From: Methylibium sp035762065
Lineage (GTDB): Bacteria; Pseudomonadota; Gammaproteobacteria; Burkholderiales; Burkholderiaceae_C
NCBI RefSeq assembly: GCF_035762065.1
Contig: NZ_DASTPW010000002.1
Span: forward strand, 1-64,000
Direction: 5' to 3'
DNA: 64,000 nucleotides
The position numbers were made by a program, and so were the translations under genes. The notes below the pieces were generated by a model, which searched no databases, was not told the origin of the DNA, and saw nothing but the letters and a program-made list of their open reading frames with translations. Shown here in pieces: positions 16,713 through 25,496 of this stretch; within the stretch, counting starts at the first letter, position 1, and the number at the start of each line of letters is the position of its first letter.

Positions 16713-17831
16713 TCAGCGGCTCGACGCCGAGCGCGGCCGCGCGAGCACGCGCAGGTCGGCGGCGATGCGATCGACCGCATGGAAGTCGAGCGCGACCGCA
16801 TCGGCCAGCCGTGCGAGCGGCCCGAAGCGCGCCATCTCGCGGCCGGCACCGATCAGCTTGGGCGCAAGGTAGATCAGGTACTCGTCGACCAGGCCTTCGC
16901 GCACGAAGGAGCCGTTCAGCTTGTGGCCGGCTTCGACGTGCAGTTCGTTGACGCCGCGCTGCGCGAGTTCGTCCAGAAGCGCGACTAGATCGACCTTGCC
17001 GGCGCGGCCGGGGAGCGCGAGCGTCTGCGCGCCGGCGAAGCTCGCGTCGGCCTCGCCTGCGTGCACCAGCAGCACCTCGCCGGGCGGCTGCAGGATGCGC
17101 GCGGCAGGCGCGATCTCGAGCCGCGAATCGACGACGACGCGCAGCGGCTGCCGTTGCGTCGGCACGAGCCGCACGTCGAGCCGAGGGTCGTCGTCGTGCA
17201 CGGTGCCGATGCCGGTGAGCACCGCGCTGGCGCGGCGGCGCCAGGCGTGGCCGTCGGCGCGCGCGGCTTCGCCGGTGATCCATTGGCTCGCGCCGTCGTC
17301 GAGGGCGGTGCGGCCGTCGAGCGACGCGGCGATCTTCATCCGCACCCATGGCCGGCCGCGTTCCATGCGCGAGACGAAGCCGATGTTGAGTTCGCGCGCG
17401 GCGATCGCGACCGGGTCGTCCGCGTCGAGCAGGTGGACCTCGAGGCCTGCGGCGGCCAACTTCGCCAGCCCCTGGCCGCCGACCAGCGGGTTCGGATCGC
17501 GCAGCGCCGCAACCACGCGCGCGATGCCGGCTTTAGTCAGCGCCTCGCAGCACGGCGGCGTGCGGCCGTGGTGCGAGCAGGGTTCGAGCGTCACCCAGGC
17601 GGTCGCGCCACGCGCCGTCGCGCCGGTTTCGGCCACCGCGCGCAGGGCCATCACCTCGGCGTGCGGGCCGCCGGCGGCCTGCGTCGAGCCGCGGCCCAGC
17701 ACGCGGCCTTCGGCATCGGTGATCAGGCAGCCGACCCGCGGATTCGGGTCGCTCACGCCCACGGCCTGCTCGGCTTCGACCAGCGCCTGCGCCCACAGCT
17801 CGCGAGATCGTGCGTCGGTCGGCATCGGCAT
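16713..17831 (-). CDS. ribD: RibD bifunctional deaminase/reductase
   Basis: 372 residues. The N-terminal deaminase has the zinc site GGPHAEVMAL and EPCSHHGRTPPC; the C-terminal reductase starts about residue 150 (PWVRMKIAASLDGRTA) and ends with HVEAGHKLNGSFV. It carries out steps two and three of riboflavin synthesis. No FMN riboswitch was seen upstream; the gene follows the minor pilin genes by 54 bases and may be read from them. Confidence 0.94.
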   Translation of the reverse strand: MPMPTDARSRELWAQALVEAEQAVGVSDPNPRVGCLITDAEGRVLGRGSTQAAGGPHAEVMALRAVAETGATARGATAWVTLEPCSHHGRTPPCCEALTKAGIARVVAALRDPNPLVGGQGLAKLAAAGLEVHLLDADDPVAIAARELNIGFVSRMERGRPWVRMKIAASLDGRTALDDGASQWITGEAARADGHAWRRRASAVLTGIGTVHDDDPRLDVRLVPTQRQPLRVVVDSRLEIAPAARILQPPGEVLLVHAGEADASFAGAQTLALPGRAGKVDLVALLDELAQRGVNELHVEAGHKLNGSFVREGLVDEYLIYLAPKLIGAGREMARFGPLARLADAVALDFHAVDRIAADLRVLARPRSASSR

Positions 17832-17885
17832 GCCGGCGACGATAACGCCAGCCCTGCTGCGCTTCGAGCCGAGCGCCGTCGCGAT

Positions 17886-18359
17886 TCAGCGCGGCGGCTC
17901 GCCGGGCGCAGCGGGCAGCCGCCGCGCGGGGTCGCGTGCCGGCAGCAGCAGGGCGAGCGCGACGCCCGGGTCCACCCGACCGTCGCGGTCGACCCAGCGC
18001 ACCTGCACGTCGATGCGGCGCAGAGCCGGGTCGTCGGCTGCAGCCGCCTGCACGCGCCAGCGGCGATCGAAGGCGGTCGTCGCGTTCGCCGGCGCGTCCG
18101 CGCCGATCACCGCTGCGCCGTCGAAGTGGCCGATGTCGACCGGAAGGGGCGCTTCGGGCGGAAGCCCCGCGAGCGCGGCCCGCAGTTCGTCGAGTTGCGC
18201 CTGTGCGAGCAGCGTCGCCTCGCTGCGATGCTGCGCGGCTTCGGCATGGCGCACGAGCGAAGCGTTCAGCTGCGTCAGCGCCAGCGCGCCGAGGCCGAAG
18301 ATCGCGGCGGCGACCAGCGCTTCGACCAAAGCGAAGCCAGGAGAAGCGGGCCTCCTCAT
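17886..18359 (-). CDS. pilV: PilV-like minor pilin
   Basis: 157 residues. The prepilin N-terminus is short and basic, then GFALVEALVAAAIFGLGAL, with cleavage expected before the Phe after Gly and Glu at position 5 of the mature protein. Members of this group help start type IV pili. Its start overlaps the pilX-like stop by ATGA. Confidence 0.8.
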   Translation of the reverse strand: MRRPASPGFALVEALVAAAIFGLGALALTQLNASLVRHAEAAQHRSEATLLAQAQLDELRAALAGLPPEAPLPVDIGHFDGAAVIGADAPANATTAFDRRWRVQAAAADDPALRRIDVQVRWVDRDGRVDPGVALALLLPARDPARRLPAAPGEPPR

Positions 18360-19069
18360 GGTTCGAAGCCGCAGGGCTCGAGCATCGACGCCGCGAGGCA
18401 GCGGCCGTCGCGCCAGCTCGCCGGCACGAGGACCAGCGGGTCACGGCGCAAGGCGGCGGCCCGATCGCCGTTCGGCTGGCGCTCGACGAGCCGGAGCCGG
18501 GCACGCACCACCGCCTGCGCTTCGTCGGCCAGCCCGGCGCCGCAGGCCGACCAGGCGCCGCTGCAGGCGCGCGAGACGATCCAGAGACTGCGCGGATCGC
18601 CCGTCACCGCGGCGAGCTCGACCGAGAAGCGTGCGCCGGGCGCCGCGTCGAGCTCGACCGCCTCGCGCGAGCCGACGGGGCGAGCCGGGCAGCGGCAATC
18701 GATGCCGAGCGGGTCGATGCGGCACAGCGCGCGGGGGCCGGGCGGCGGCTCGTAGCCGGCGGCCGCTTCGGGCGATACGCCGTCCGACGGACTCGCCACC
18801 CACGGCGCGGCATGGCGGTCGCGGTAGGTCGGCCCGGTGGCGGTTGCGCCGCAACGCTCGTCGATCGCGCGTCCGTCGTTCAGGCGCGCTTCGGCCCATG
18901 CGAGGCCGGACTCGGCGGCGGCGAACGCCAGCGCCTGGCGCGACTGGTTCGCTGCCGCCTTCTGGGTGAACAGCAGTCCGCGGCCGCTCCACAGCAACGC
19001 GAGGCTCATCACGAAGAGCAGCAGCGCGACGAAGGCGATCGCGGCCAGGCCGCCTTGGCCGCGCCTCAT
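18356..19069 (-). CDS. pilX: PilX-like minor pilin assembly protein
   Basis: 237 residues. The N-terminus MRRGQGGLAAIAFVALLLFVM and AAAESGLAWAEARL match PilX-type proteins, which have a pilin-like helix but a weak prepilin cleavage site. The soluble domain holds several cysteine pairs. ATGA overlap with pilW decides this start over one five codons earlier. Confidence 0.75.
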   Translation of the reverse strand: MRRGQGGLAAIAFVALLLFVMSLALLWSGRGLLFTQKAAANQSRQALAFAAAESGLAWAEARLNDGRAIDERCGATATGPTYRDRHAAPWVASPSDGVSPEAAAGYEPPPGPRALCRIDPLGIDCRCPARPVGSREAVELDAAPGARFSVELAAVTGDPRSLWIVSRACSGAWSACGAGLADEAQAVVRARLRLVERQPNGDRAAALRRDPLVLVPASWRDGRCLAASMLEPCGFEP

Positions 19070-19677
19070 GCGGGCGCCGCGCATGCGGCCTCGTCGGTGT
19101 CGTCGTTGCGCGGCATGACGCTGGCGTGCATTCGGCGCAGCGGTTCGCGCTGGCGGGCCGGGCGCGCCACGATCTCGAGACGCAGCAGGCGAACCGTGAG
19201 CCTCGCGCAGCCGTCATCGATGCGGCGCTGGTCGAGCACCACGCCGAAGTGCTCGATCGCGACCACGGCCGGATCGGTCAATGCCTGCCAGCGTCCGCCG
19301 ACCTGCGCCTGCAGGGCACCGTCGGCAAGGCGGAAGCCGGCTCGCTCGTGGGGGTCGAGCCGGCCGTCCTCGACGCCGTCGCGCGAGTGGCCGAAGACGA
19401 CCGAGCTGTCGCCCAGTTCGATCGCGCCATAGGGGTTCGGGCCCGTGTCCAAAGTGAGCCCGCGATGTCCGGCCCGGCGCAGGCCGCGCACCAGCAGATC
19501 GGCCGCGGCGCTCAAGTCTTGCTGCAACCGCGCTTCGACCAGCCGCTCGCGTTGTGCGCGAACCTGCTGTGCGAACAGCGACAGCGCGATCGCGCCGAGC
19601 GCAAGTCCGAGGGCGCAGCCGACCAGCAGCTCCACCAGCGTGAAGCCGGCGCAGCGCCGACGTGGCGTGTGCGGCAT
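19066..19677 (-). CDS. pilW: PilW-like minor pilin
   Basis: 203 residues starting MPHTPRRRCAGFTLVELLVG, a typical prepilin leader (G/F cleavage, Glu5) followed by LAADLLVRGLRRAGHRG-like PilW features (here ADLLVRGLRRAGHRG). The start overlaps the preceding gene's stop (TGATG); an ATG five codons earlier is possible. Confidence 0.8.
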   Translation of the reverse strand: MPHTPRRRCAGFTLVELLVGCALGLALGAIALSLFAQQVRAQRERLVEARLQQDLSAAADLLVRGLRRAGHRGLTLDTGPNPYGAIELGDSSVVFGHSRDGVEDGRLDPHERAGFRLADGALQAQVGGRWQALTDPAVVAIEHFGVVLDQRRIDDGCARLTVRLLRLEIVARPARQREPLRRMHASVMPRNDDTDEAACAAPA

Positions 19678-20096
19678 CAGCGTCTCCAGCATTCGGCGGT
19701 GCTCGCGCGGCCGGTCGAATGCAGGGTTTGCGTGGCGCCGGAGAGCGTCAGGCCGAGGCTGGTGCAGGCTGCGTCGCCGGCTTGGGCGCCGACCGCCGTC
19801 GCCACGGCGGTGTAGCGCTGGATACCGCTGTCGAGGATCGCGAGCCGGTAGTGCCGGCCTGCCGCGGCGTCGAGGCCGAGCGACGCCAGGTCGTCGGCAT
19901 AGCCGGGATGGCTCGAACGCCAACGCTCCTGCGCAAGCTGCAGCTGCATCAGCGCCGTCACCGCTTCGATGCGGCGGCTGCGTTGCAATGCCTGCGAAAA
20001 GCTCGGCAGGGCGATGCCCGCAAGCACCGCGGCGGCGCTCAGCGCCACCAGCAGCTCGATCAGGCTGAAGCCGCGTGCCATCGTGATCCTCAGCAT
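19677..20096 (-). CDS. Type IV pilin-like protein (PilE/GspG type)
   Basis: 139 residues with the prepilin signature GFSLIELLVALSAAAVLAGI and a following ALPSFSQALQRSRR helix. The two cysteines near the C-terminus (ACTSLG, AECWRR) would form the pilin disulphide loop. Probably a minor pilin, as the rest of the cluster is. Start at MLRITMARGF overlaps the fimT end; MARGF (20081) is an alternative. Confidence 0.8.
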   Translation of the reverse strand: MLRITMARGFSLIELLVALSAAAVLAGIALPSFSQALQRSRRIEAVTALMQLQLAQERWRSSHPGYADDLASLGLDAAAGRHYRLAILDSGIQRYTAVATAVGAQAGDAACTSLGLTLSGATQTLHSTGRASTAECWRR

Positions 20097-20617
20097 GCTC
20101 GGTAGCCGGCGAACCCGCCGCCGGGCGCGCAGACGCGCACGCGGCCCATCATGTTGACGACGCCGTGCAGCGCGGTACCGCCGGCAGCGCTCATCTTCAG
20201 CGTCCCCGCCGGCGTGCTGGTGCCGTAGCCGGGGTCGTACACGATCGACGCGACGTTGGCCTCGAGCCGCAGGCGCGACGTTGCCGCGAGCCGCACCGTC
20301 TTGATGGGCTCCGCCTCGGTCGTGCAGTCTTGCTGGGCCGGTGCGTCGGCATGCAGCACGTAGCAACTGCTGCCGTCGGCGTGATGGCCGAAGCTGATGC
20401 GCAGCGGGCGGTTGCGCGTCACGGCCTGCATGCGCAGGAAGTGGAGATCGGCGACGAGCTGGCTCGTCGCGCCCTCGACTTGGCGTCGCTCGACCATCGG
20501 CCCGAAGCTAGGCAGCGCGACGGTTGCCAGGGTCGCCGCGACGGCGAGCGTCGCGCTGATTTCAACGAGGGTGAAGCCGCGCATCGCGCGCGCGCCGGCG
20601 CGTCGTGGGTTCGTCAT
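20090..20617 (-). CDS. fimT: FimT/GspH-family minor pilin
   Basis: 175 residues: prepilin leader to MRGFTLVEISATLAVAATL, then the FimT/GspH domain with LVADLHFLRMQAVTRNRPLRISF. FimT-type minor pilins prime pilus assembly and can bind DNA in some species. It is the first gene of five overlapping pilin genes that run into ribD. No pilY1 is present. Confidence 0.85.
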   Translation of the reverse strand: MTNPRRAGARAMRGFTLVEISATLAVAATLATVALPSFGPMVERRQVEGATSQLVADLHFLRMQAVTRNRPLRISFGHHADGSSCYVLHADAPAQQDCTTEAEPIKTVRLAATSRLRLEANVASIVYDPGYGTSTPAGTLKMSAAGGTALHGVVNMMGRVRVCAPGGGFAGYRAC

Positions 20618-20750
20618 GTTTCTTCCCTGTGTTTCGCGACGGATCGGTCCGTTCGCGATGGAAGAAATTTACGGACTCATGCGTGCCGTGGCTGCCCCAC
20701 CGGAGAGGGTCGCGCGGGCGATGCAGCCGTTCGCCCGAAGAGGTGGCGCC

Positions 20751-21194
20751 TCAGATGTCGCGGATCAGGCGGCTGAATTCGTCGACGCCTTCGAAGCTCC
20801 GGTACACCGACGCAAAGCGCACGTAGGCGACCTTGTCCAGCTTCTTCAGCTCGCGCATCACCATCTCGCCGATCTTGGCGGAAGGCACTTCGTTGGCCGC
20901 GGTCGCAAGCAGCTTCTCTTCGATGCGCGCGAGCGCGGCATCGACCTGGTCGGTGCTCACCGGCCGCTTGCGCAGCGCGAGCTGCATGGAGGCGCGGATC
21001 TTCTGCCGGTCGAACTCGCCGCGCGTGCCGTCCTTCTTGACGACCGCGGGCATTGCGAGTTCCGCGCGTTCGTAGGTGGTGAAGCGCTTGTCGCAAGCGA
21101 TGCAACGGCGGCGGCGGCGGATCACGTCGCCCTCGTCGGACTCGCGGGTCTCGACGACCTGCGTGTCCTCGTTGCTGCAGAAGGGGCAGCGCAT
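20751..21194 (-). CDS. nrdR: NrdR transcriptional repressor of ribonucleotide reductase
   Basis: 147 residues. Zinc ribbon MRCPFCSNEDTQV...CIACDKRFTTYE, then the ATP-cone (KKDGTRGEFDRQKI). NrdR senses dATP/ATP and represses nrd operons. Length and both domains are standard. It lies 32 bases after glyA. Confidence 0.96.
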   Translation of the reverse strand: MRCPFCSNEDTQVVETRESDEGDVIRRRRRCIACDKRFTTYERAELAMPAVVKKDGTRGEFDRQKIRASMQLALRKRPVSTDQVDAALARIEEKLLATAANEVPSAKIGEMVMRELKKLDKVAYVRFASVYRSFEGVDEFSRLIRDI

Positions 21195-21226
21195 GGTTCA
21201 GGCGGCGCGTGGCCGCCTCCGGTGGT

Positions 21227-22477
21227 TCAGCGATAGACGGGGAAGTCGCGTGTCAAGGCGGCGACCTTGGCGCGCACCGCTGCGAGGTTGGCCTCGTCGT
21301 GCGGCTTGTCGAGCACGTCGGCGATCAGGTGCGCGGTGGCGCGTGCCTGGTCCTCCTTGAAGCCGCGCGTCGTCATCGCCGGGCTGCCGAGGCGGATGCC
21401 GCTGGTGACCATCGGCTTTTGCGGATCGTTCGGGATGCCGTTCTTGTTGCAGGTCATGTGCGCCATGCCGAGCACCGCTTCGGCTTCCTTGCCGGTGAGG
21501 TTCTTCGGCCGCAGGTCGACCAGCATCACGTGGCTTTCCGTGCGGCCCGAGACGATGCGCAGGCCGCGCTCGACCAGCGTCTTCGCCAGCACGTCGGCGT
21601 TCTTCACCACCTGCTGCTGATAGGCCTTGAACTCGGGCGTCAGCGCTTCCTTGAACGCCACCGCCTTGCCGGCGATCACGTGCATCAGCGGGCCGCCTTG
21701 AAGGCCGGGGAACACGGCGCTGTTGATCTTCTTGGCGACGTCCTCGTTGTTCATCACGACGATGCCGCCGCGCGGGCCGCGCAGGCTCTTGTGGGTGGTG
21801 GAGGTCACCACGTCGGCGAACGGCACCGGGTTCGGGTAGACGCCCGCGGCGATCAGGCCGGCGTAGTGCGCCATGTCCACCATGAAGATCGCGCCGACCG
21901 CCTTGGCCACCTTCGCGAAACGCTCGAAGTCGATACGCAGCGCATAGGCCGAGGCGCCGGCGATGATGAGCTTGGGTTTGTGCTCGTGGGCCAGACGCTC
22001 CATGGCGTCGTAGTCGATCTCTTCCTTGGCGTTGAGGCCGTAGCTCACGACCTTGAACCACTTGCCGCTCATGTTGAGCGCCATGCCGTGCGTCAGGTGC
22101 CCGCCCTCGGCGAGGCTCATGCCCATGATCGTGTCGCCGGGGTTCAGCAGGGCGAGGAACACCGCCTGGTTGGCCTGTGAGCCGGAGTTCGGCTGCACGT
22201 TGGCGAAGTTCGCGCCGTAGAGCTGCTTGAGCCGGTCGATCGCCAGTTGCTCGACGACATCGACGTTTTCGCAGCCGCCGTAATAGCGCTTGCCGGGGTA
22301 GCCCTCGGCGTACTTGTTGGTGAGTTGGCTGCCCTGCGCCTGCATCACCGCCGGGCTGGTGTAGTTCTCCGAGGCGATCAGTTCGATGTGCTCTTCCTGG
22401 CGCCGGTTCTCGGCCTGGATCGCGGCCCAGGTTTCCGGATCGATCTGGGCGACGGTGGAAGCACTGCGGTCGAACAT
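21227..22477 (-). CDS. glyA: Serine hydroxymethyltransferase
   Basis: 416 residues. It converts serine and tetrahydrofolate to glycine and methylene-THF using PLP. Motifs: ELIASENYTS, YAEGYPGKRYYGGCE, and TTHKSLRGPRGG carrying the PLP lysine. Start MFDRSASTVAQ is preceded by a GAGGA about nine bases upstream. The gene opens the leftward run with nrdR. Confidence 0.97.
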   Translation of the reverse strand: MFDRSASTVAQIDPETWAAIQAENRRQEEHIELIASENYTSPAVMQAQGSQLTNKYAEGYPGKRYYGGCENVDVVEQLAIDRLKQLYGANFANVQPNSGSQANQAVFLALLNPGDTIMGMSLAEGGHLTHGMALNMSGKWFKVVSYGLNAKEEIDYDAMERLAHEHKPKLIIAGASAYALRIDFERFAKVAKAVGAIFMVDMAHYAGLIAAGVYPNPVPFADVVTSTTHKSLRGPRGGIVVMNNEDVAKKINSAVFPGLQGGPLMHVIAGKAVAFKEALTPEFKAYQQQVVKNADVLAKTLVERGLRIVSGRTESHVMLVDLRPKNLTGKEAEAVLGMAHMTCNKNGIPNDPQKPMVTSGIRLGSPAMTTRGFKEDQARATAHLIADVLDKPHDEANLAAVRAKVAALTRDFPVYR

Positions 22478-22485
22478 GGCACGGT

Positions 22486-22533
22486 CCTCGGAGGAGCAGG
22501 GACGGATCGCCGGCCCCGCGAAAAGCTCCGAGG
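22486..22533 (-). promoter_or_regulatory. Hairpin over the glyA ribosome-binding site
   Basis: On the minus strand CCTCGGAG pairs with CTCCGAGG (22526-22533 with 22486-22493), eight base pairs, and the 3' arm holds the GAGGA that serves glyA. A TAAACT box (22558-22563) 80 bases before the start may be the -10. This could tie glyA translation to a signal, or be chance in GC-rich DNA. Confidence 0.35.
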
Positions 22534-22592
22534 CCGGGCGCCTGCGGAGTCCGCCGCAGTTTAACGACGGCGAGGTGAGGCTCGCCTTCGGC

Positions 22593-23492
22593 TCAGCGCA
22601 ACGCGAACTGCTGATCGCCGAGCGACGCGGCCTTCTGTTCTGCAGGCGCCACAGTCTCGACCGCCGGCGGAGGCGGCGTGTTCGGTGCATTGATCGCGAC
22701 ACGCCGCCCCGCGGCGACTGCCCGCAGGTGAGCCTGTTCGGCCAGCACCTTGCCTGCGTAGCCGCCGTCGGCCGGCAGGTTCGCCGCGCCGACGTAGTAG
22801 CGCAGCCCCGCCTCGATGCTGCCGGCGCGCGCGATGCACTCGCGCAGCACCTGCACGCCCACGCGCAGATTGGTCACCGGGTCAAAGGCCGCGTGGTTGC
22901 CGCCGAAGGCTTCGTACTTGTCGTCGTGCACGTGGGTCATGACCTGCATCAGCCCCTGCGCGCCCATCGGGCTTTGCGCGAACGGGTTGAAGCTCGACTC
23001 GATCGCCATGATCGCGAGGATCAGCGTCGGCTCGATCCGGGTGCGCTGGCCGATCTGCCAGGCCTCGTGCACCAGCCGGCCGACCGGCTCCTGCGCGACC
23101 CGGTAGCGCCGCGCGAGCCAGCTCGCCACGGCGGCCTGCTGGCGGTCCAGCTCGGTCGGATCGATCGCGGTGGCGCGGCTGACGGCACTCGCGTCGCTCA
23201 CTCGCACCGTGTCGATTCGAGCATCGGCCACGGCCGGCTCGACCGGCGCCTCCTGGCGTGCCTGAAGCCAACCGTAAGCGCGGGCTTCCATGGACTGCCG
23301 CAGGTCGGCGCGGCTTGCGAAGAAAAGGATCGTCGCGACGACGGCCAGGCCGATCACCGCAAGCGAGTTGTGGCAGACCTCGAGCAAGCCGTGTCCGACG
23401 TCGCCGGCAAACACGCGCACCGGCCGGCCGATCGAGCGCAGGCGCATCTGGCTGGCAACAAGCAGCCGTTCCAATGAGTTGTCTTTATTCAT
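22593..23492 (-). CDS. Membrane-anchored lytic transglycosylase (SLT domain)
   Basis: 299 residues. A membrane helix (SLAVIGLAVVATILFFAS, about 43-60) anchors it, and the SLT domain follows with the catalytic Glu in AIESSFNPFAQSPMGAQGLMQVM. The domain ends with a GLRYYVGAAN motif and then an Ala/Pro-rich tail. It would cut peptidoglycan in the periplasm. A structured leader and a good promoter lie upstream. Confidence 0.9.
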   Translation of the reverse strand: MNKDNSLERLLVASQMRLRSIGRPVRVFAGDVGHGLLEVCHNSLAVIGLAVVATILFFASRADLRQSMEARAYGWLQARQEAPVEPAVADARIDTVRVSDASAVSRATAIDPTELDRQQAAVASWLARRYRVAQEPVGRLVHEAWQIGQRTRIEPTLILAIMAIESSFNPFAQSPMGAQGLMQVMTHVHDDKYEAFGGNHAAFDPVTNLRVGVQVLRECIARAGSIEAGLRYYVGAANLPADGGYAGKVLAEQAHLRAVAAGRRVAINAPNTPPPPAVETVAPAEQKAASLGDQQFALR

Positions 23493-23550
23493 GTCTCTCC
23501 TTCAGCAGGCATGAGGGCCGAACCGGTGCGGCAGGCCTCGCCATAATCCG

Positions 23551-23637
23551 CAGCCGCCGCCTCTCAGGGCATCCCGCGGGCCCGTGGTTCGGCACCCGAC
23601 GGTGGCGTCGGTCCCGGGTTATCCCGTAGAGCGGCTG
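23551..23637 (-). ncRNA. Structured leader RNA upstream of the transglycosylase gene
   Basis: On the minus strand CAGCCGC (23637-23631) pairs with GCGGCTG (23557-23551) to close an 87-base domain. Inside are CGGG-ATAA-CCCG, CCGAC-GCCACC-GTCGG and GGGC...GCCC hairpins with purine-rich joining strands (GTGCCGAACCAC, GGGACC). The shape suggests a riboswitch-like multi-helix junction. I could not match it to a known class; it shares only loose features with the ydaO (c-di-AMP) motif. Confidence 0.4.
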
Positions 23638-23639
23638 GC

Positions 23640-23669
23640 AGTCTAAAGAGCCGGCTAATTACCGGTCAA
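23640..23669 (-). promoter_or_regulatory. Sigma-70 type promoter for the transglycosylase gene
   Basis: Reading leftward, TTGACC (23669-23664) is separated by 18 bases from TAGACT (23645-23640). Transcription would start near 23633, at the first helix of the structured leader, leaving a 5' UTR of about 140 bases. Confidence 0.5.
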
Positions 23670-23702
23670 GCTTAAGGCTGCCATGAGTTATAGCGCTAAG
23701 GC

Positions 23703-25304
23703 ATGAAGTACGCCGACCTACGCGGGTTTCTGCAAGCCCTCGCCGAGCGCGGCGAATTGCGCCGCCTGCCCGATCCGGTGTCGGTGCGGCTTGAGGCGAC
23801 GGCGCTCGCTGACCGGGTCCTGCGCGCCGGCGGCCCGGCTCTGCTTCTGGAACGACCGTTCGACGGCGCCACCTCTTACAAATTCTCGGCCTTGGTCAAC
23901 CTGTTCGGAACGCCCGAGCGGGTCGCGCTGGGCATGGGCCGGGCCGACGTGGCCGAGCTGCGCGAGGTCGGCGAGATGCTGGCCCGGCTGAAGGAGCCCG
24001 AGCCGCCGGCCGGCATGAAGGACGCCGGCAAGCTGGCCGCGATGATCAAGGCGGTCTGGTCGATGAAGCCGGCGGTGCTGCGCTCCGGCCCTTGCCAGCA
24101 GGTCGTCTGGCAAGGCGACGACATCGATCTCGCCCGGCTGCCGGTACAGACCTGCTGGCCCGGCGACGCCGGCCCGCTGATCACCTGGGGGCTCGTCGTG
24201 ACGCGCGGCCCGCAGAGCGTCGCGCGCCCGCGCAAGCGGCAGAACCTCGGCATCTACCGCCAGCAGGTGATTGGCCCGCGCCAAACGATCATGCGTTGGC
24301 TGGCCCACCGCGGCGGTGCCCTGGACTTCCGCGAGTTCGCGCAGGCGAATCCAGGCCGGCCGTTTCCGGTCGCGGTGGTGCTGGGGGCCGACCCAGCGAC
24401 CATCCTCGGCGCCGTGACGCCGGTGCCCGACACCCTCGGCGAATACCAGTTCGCCGGCCTGCTTCGTGGCAGCCGCACCGAGCTGGTCGCCTGCGGCGTC
24501 GGCGAAGGCGAGCACCGCCTGCAGGTGCCGGCGACCGCGGAGTTCGTGTTGGAAGGCCACCTCGCGCCGGCGGCGAAAGGCTTCGTCGGCGAAAGCGAGT
24601 ACGGCGTGAAGCTCTGCGAACGCGGCGGCTACCTGCATGCGCTCGAGGGCCCGTTCGGCGACCACACCGGCTACTACAACGAGCAGGACTGGTTCCCCGT
24701 GTTTGAGCTCGACCGCGTCACGCATCGCGAGAACGCGATCTACCACTCGACCTACACCGGCAAGCCGCCGGACGAGCCGGCGGTGCTCGGCGTCGCGCTC
24801 AACGAAGTGTTCGTGCCCATCCTCAAGCGGCAGTTCCCCGAGATCGCCGACTTCTACCTGCCGCCCGAGGGCTGCAGCTACCGCCTCGCGCTGATCAGCA
24901 TCCGGAAGGCCTACCCCGGCCACGCCAAGCGGCTGATGTTCGGGCTCTGGAGCTTCCTGCGGCAGTTCATGTACACGAAGTTCATCGTGGTGACCGACGA
25001 CGACATCGACATCCGCGACTGGAAGGAAGTGGTCTGGGCGATCACCACGCGGATGGATCCGGTGCGCGACACCACGCTTGTCGAGCACACGCCGATCGAC
25101 TACCTCGACTTCGCGTCGCCGGTCTCCGGGCTGGGCGGCAAGATGGGGCTCGACGCGACGCACAAGTGGCCCGGCGAGACGACGCGCGAATGGGGCCGTG
25201 CGATCGTGATGGATGCGGCGGTCGAGCAGCGCGTCGATGCGCTGGTCGAGGACGTGCTGGGCCGTCGCGGCGGCGCTCGGCTGGGCGGCGCGCAGGAGCA
25301 ATGA
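23703..25304 (+). CDS. ubiD: UbiD-family 4-hydroxy-3-polyprenylbenzoate decarboxylase
   Basis: 533 residues, somewhat longer than E. coli UbiD (about 497). It decarboxylates the ubiquinone precursor using prenylated FMN made by UbiX. Family marks: MKYADLRGFLQAL, PVQTCWPGDAGPLITWGLV, RQNLGIYRQQV, DHTGYYNEQDWFPVF, and ETTREWGR near the end. UbiX is not in the window. Spacing is weak for a ribosome site, but the ATG matches the family start. Confidence 0.94.
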   Translation: MKYADLRGFLQALAERGELRRLPDPVSVRLEATALADRVLRAGGPALLLERPFDGATSYKFSALVNLFGTPERVALGMGRADVAELREVGEMLARLKEPEPPAGMKDAGKLAAMIKAVWSMKPAVLRSGPCQQVVWQGDDIDLARLPVQTCWPGDAGPLITWGLVVTRGPQSVARPRKRQNLGIYRQQVIGPRQTIMRWLAHRGGALDFREFAQANPGRPFPVAVVLGADPATILGAVTPVPDTLGEYQFAGLLRGSRTELVACGVGEGEHRLQVPATAEFVLEGHLAPAAKGFVGESEYGVKLCERGGYLHALEGPFGDHTGYYNEQDWFPVFELDRVTHRENAIYHSTYTGKPPDEPAVLGVALNEVFVPILKRQFPEIADFYLPPEGCSYRLALISIRKAYPGHAKRLMFGLWSFLRQFMYTKFIVVTDDDIDIRDWKEVVWAITTRMDPVRDTTLVEHTPIDYLDFASPVSGLGGKMGLDATHKWPGETTREWGRAIVMDAAVEQRVDALVEDVLGRRGGARLGGAQEQ

Positions 25305-25466
25305 CTTCGCGCCGGGCCATAGAAGCATTGCGTTGGCGCGAGCGGTCGACGCGGGTTTAAGCTGGCCGCGCCTGTCGAACAGGCACCTCATGGACGCAGT
25401 CTCTGCGCGCCAGGACCCCCGGGCCGAGACGCCCGGAGTTCCACCCGGTGGCCTTCGAGCCGCCTC

Positions 25467-25496
25467 ACCCCTCCCACCGTCAAGGCCGGGAGGGGT
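25467..25496. terminator. Bidirectional stem-loop terminator (ubiD / YdcF)
   Basis: ACCCCTCCC (25467-25475) pairs perfectly with GGGAGGGGT (25488-25496) over a 12-base loop and is followed on the plus strand by TTGACCTTT. The YdcF stop codon lies within the loop, so it may serve both genes. Confidence 0.65.

Noticed and set aside
16000..18000. FMN riboswitch near the rib genes
   Set aside because: The conserved RFN blocks were not found upstream of ribBX, ribE or ribD on the minus strand.
23545..23640. Calling the transglycosylase leader a ydaO (c-di-AMP) riboswitch
   Set aside because: The 3' CCGUCAGCUAACCUCGUAGGC-type block of that family is not present; only general layout agrees.
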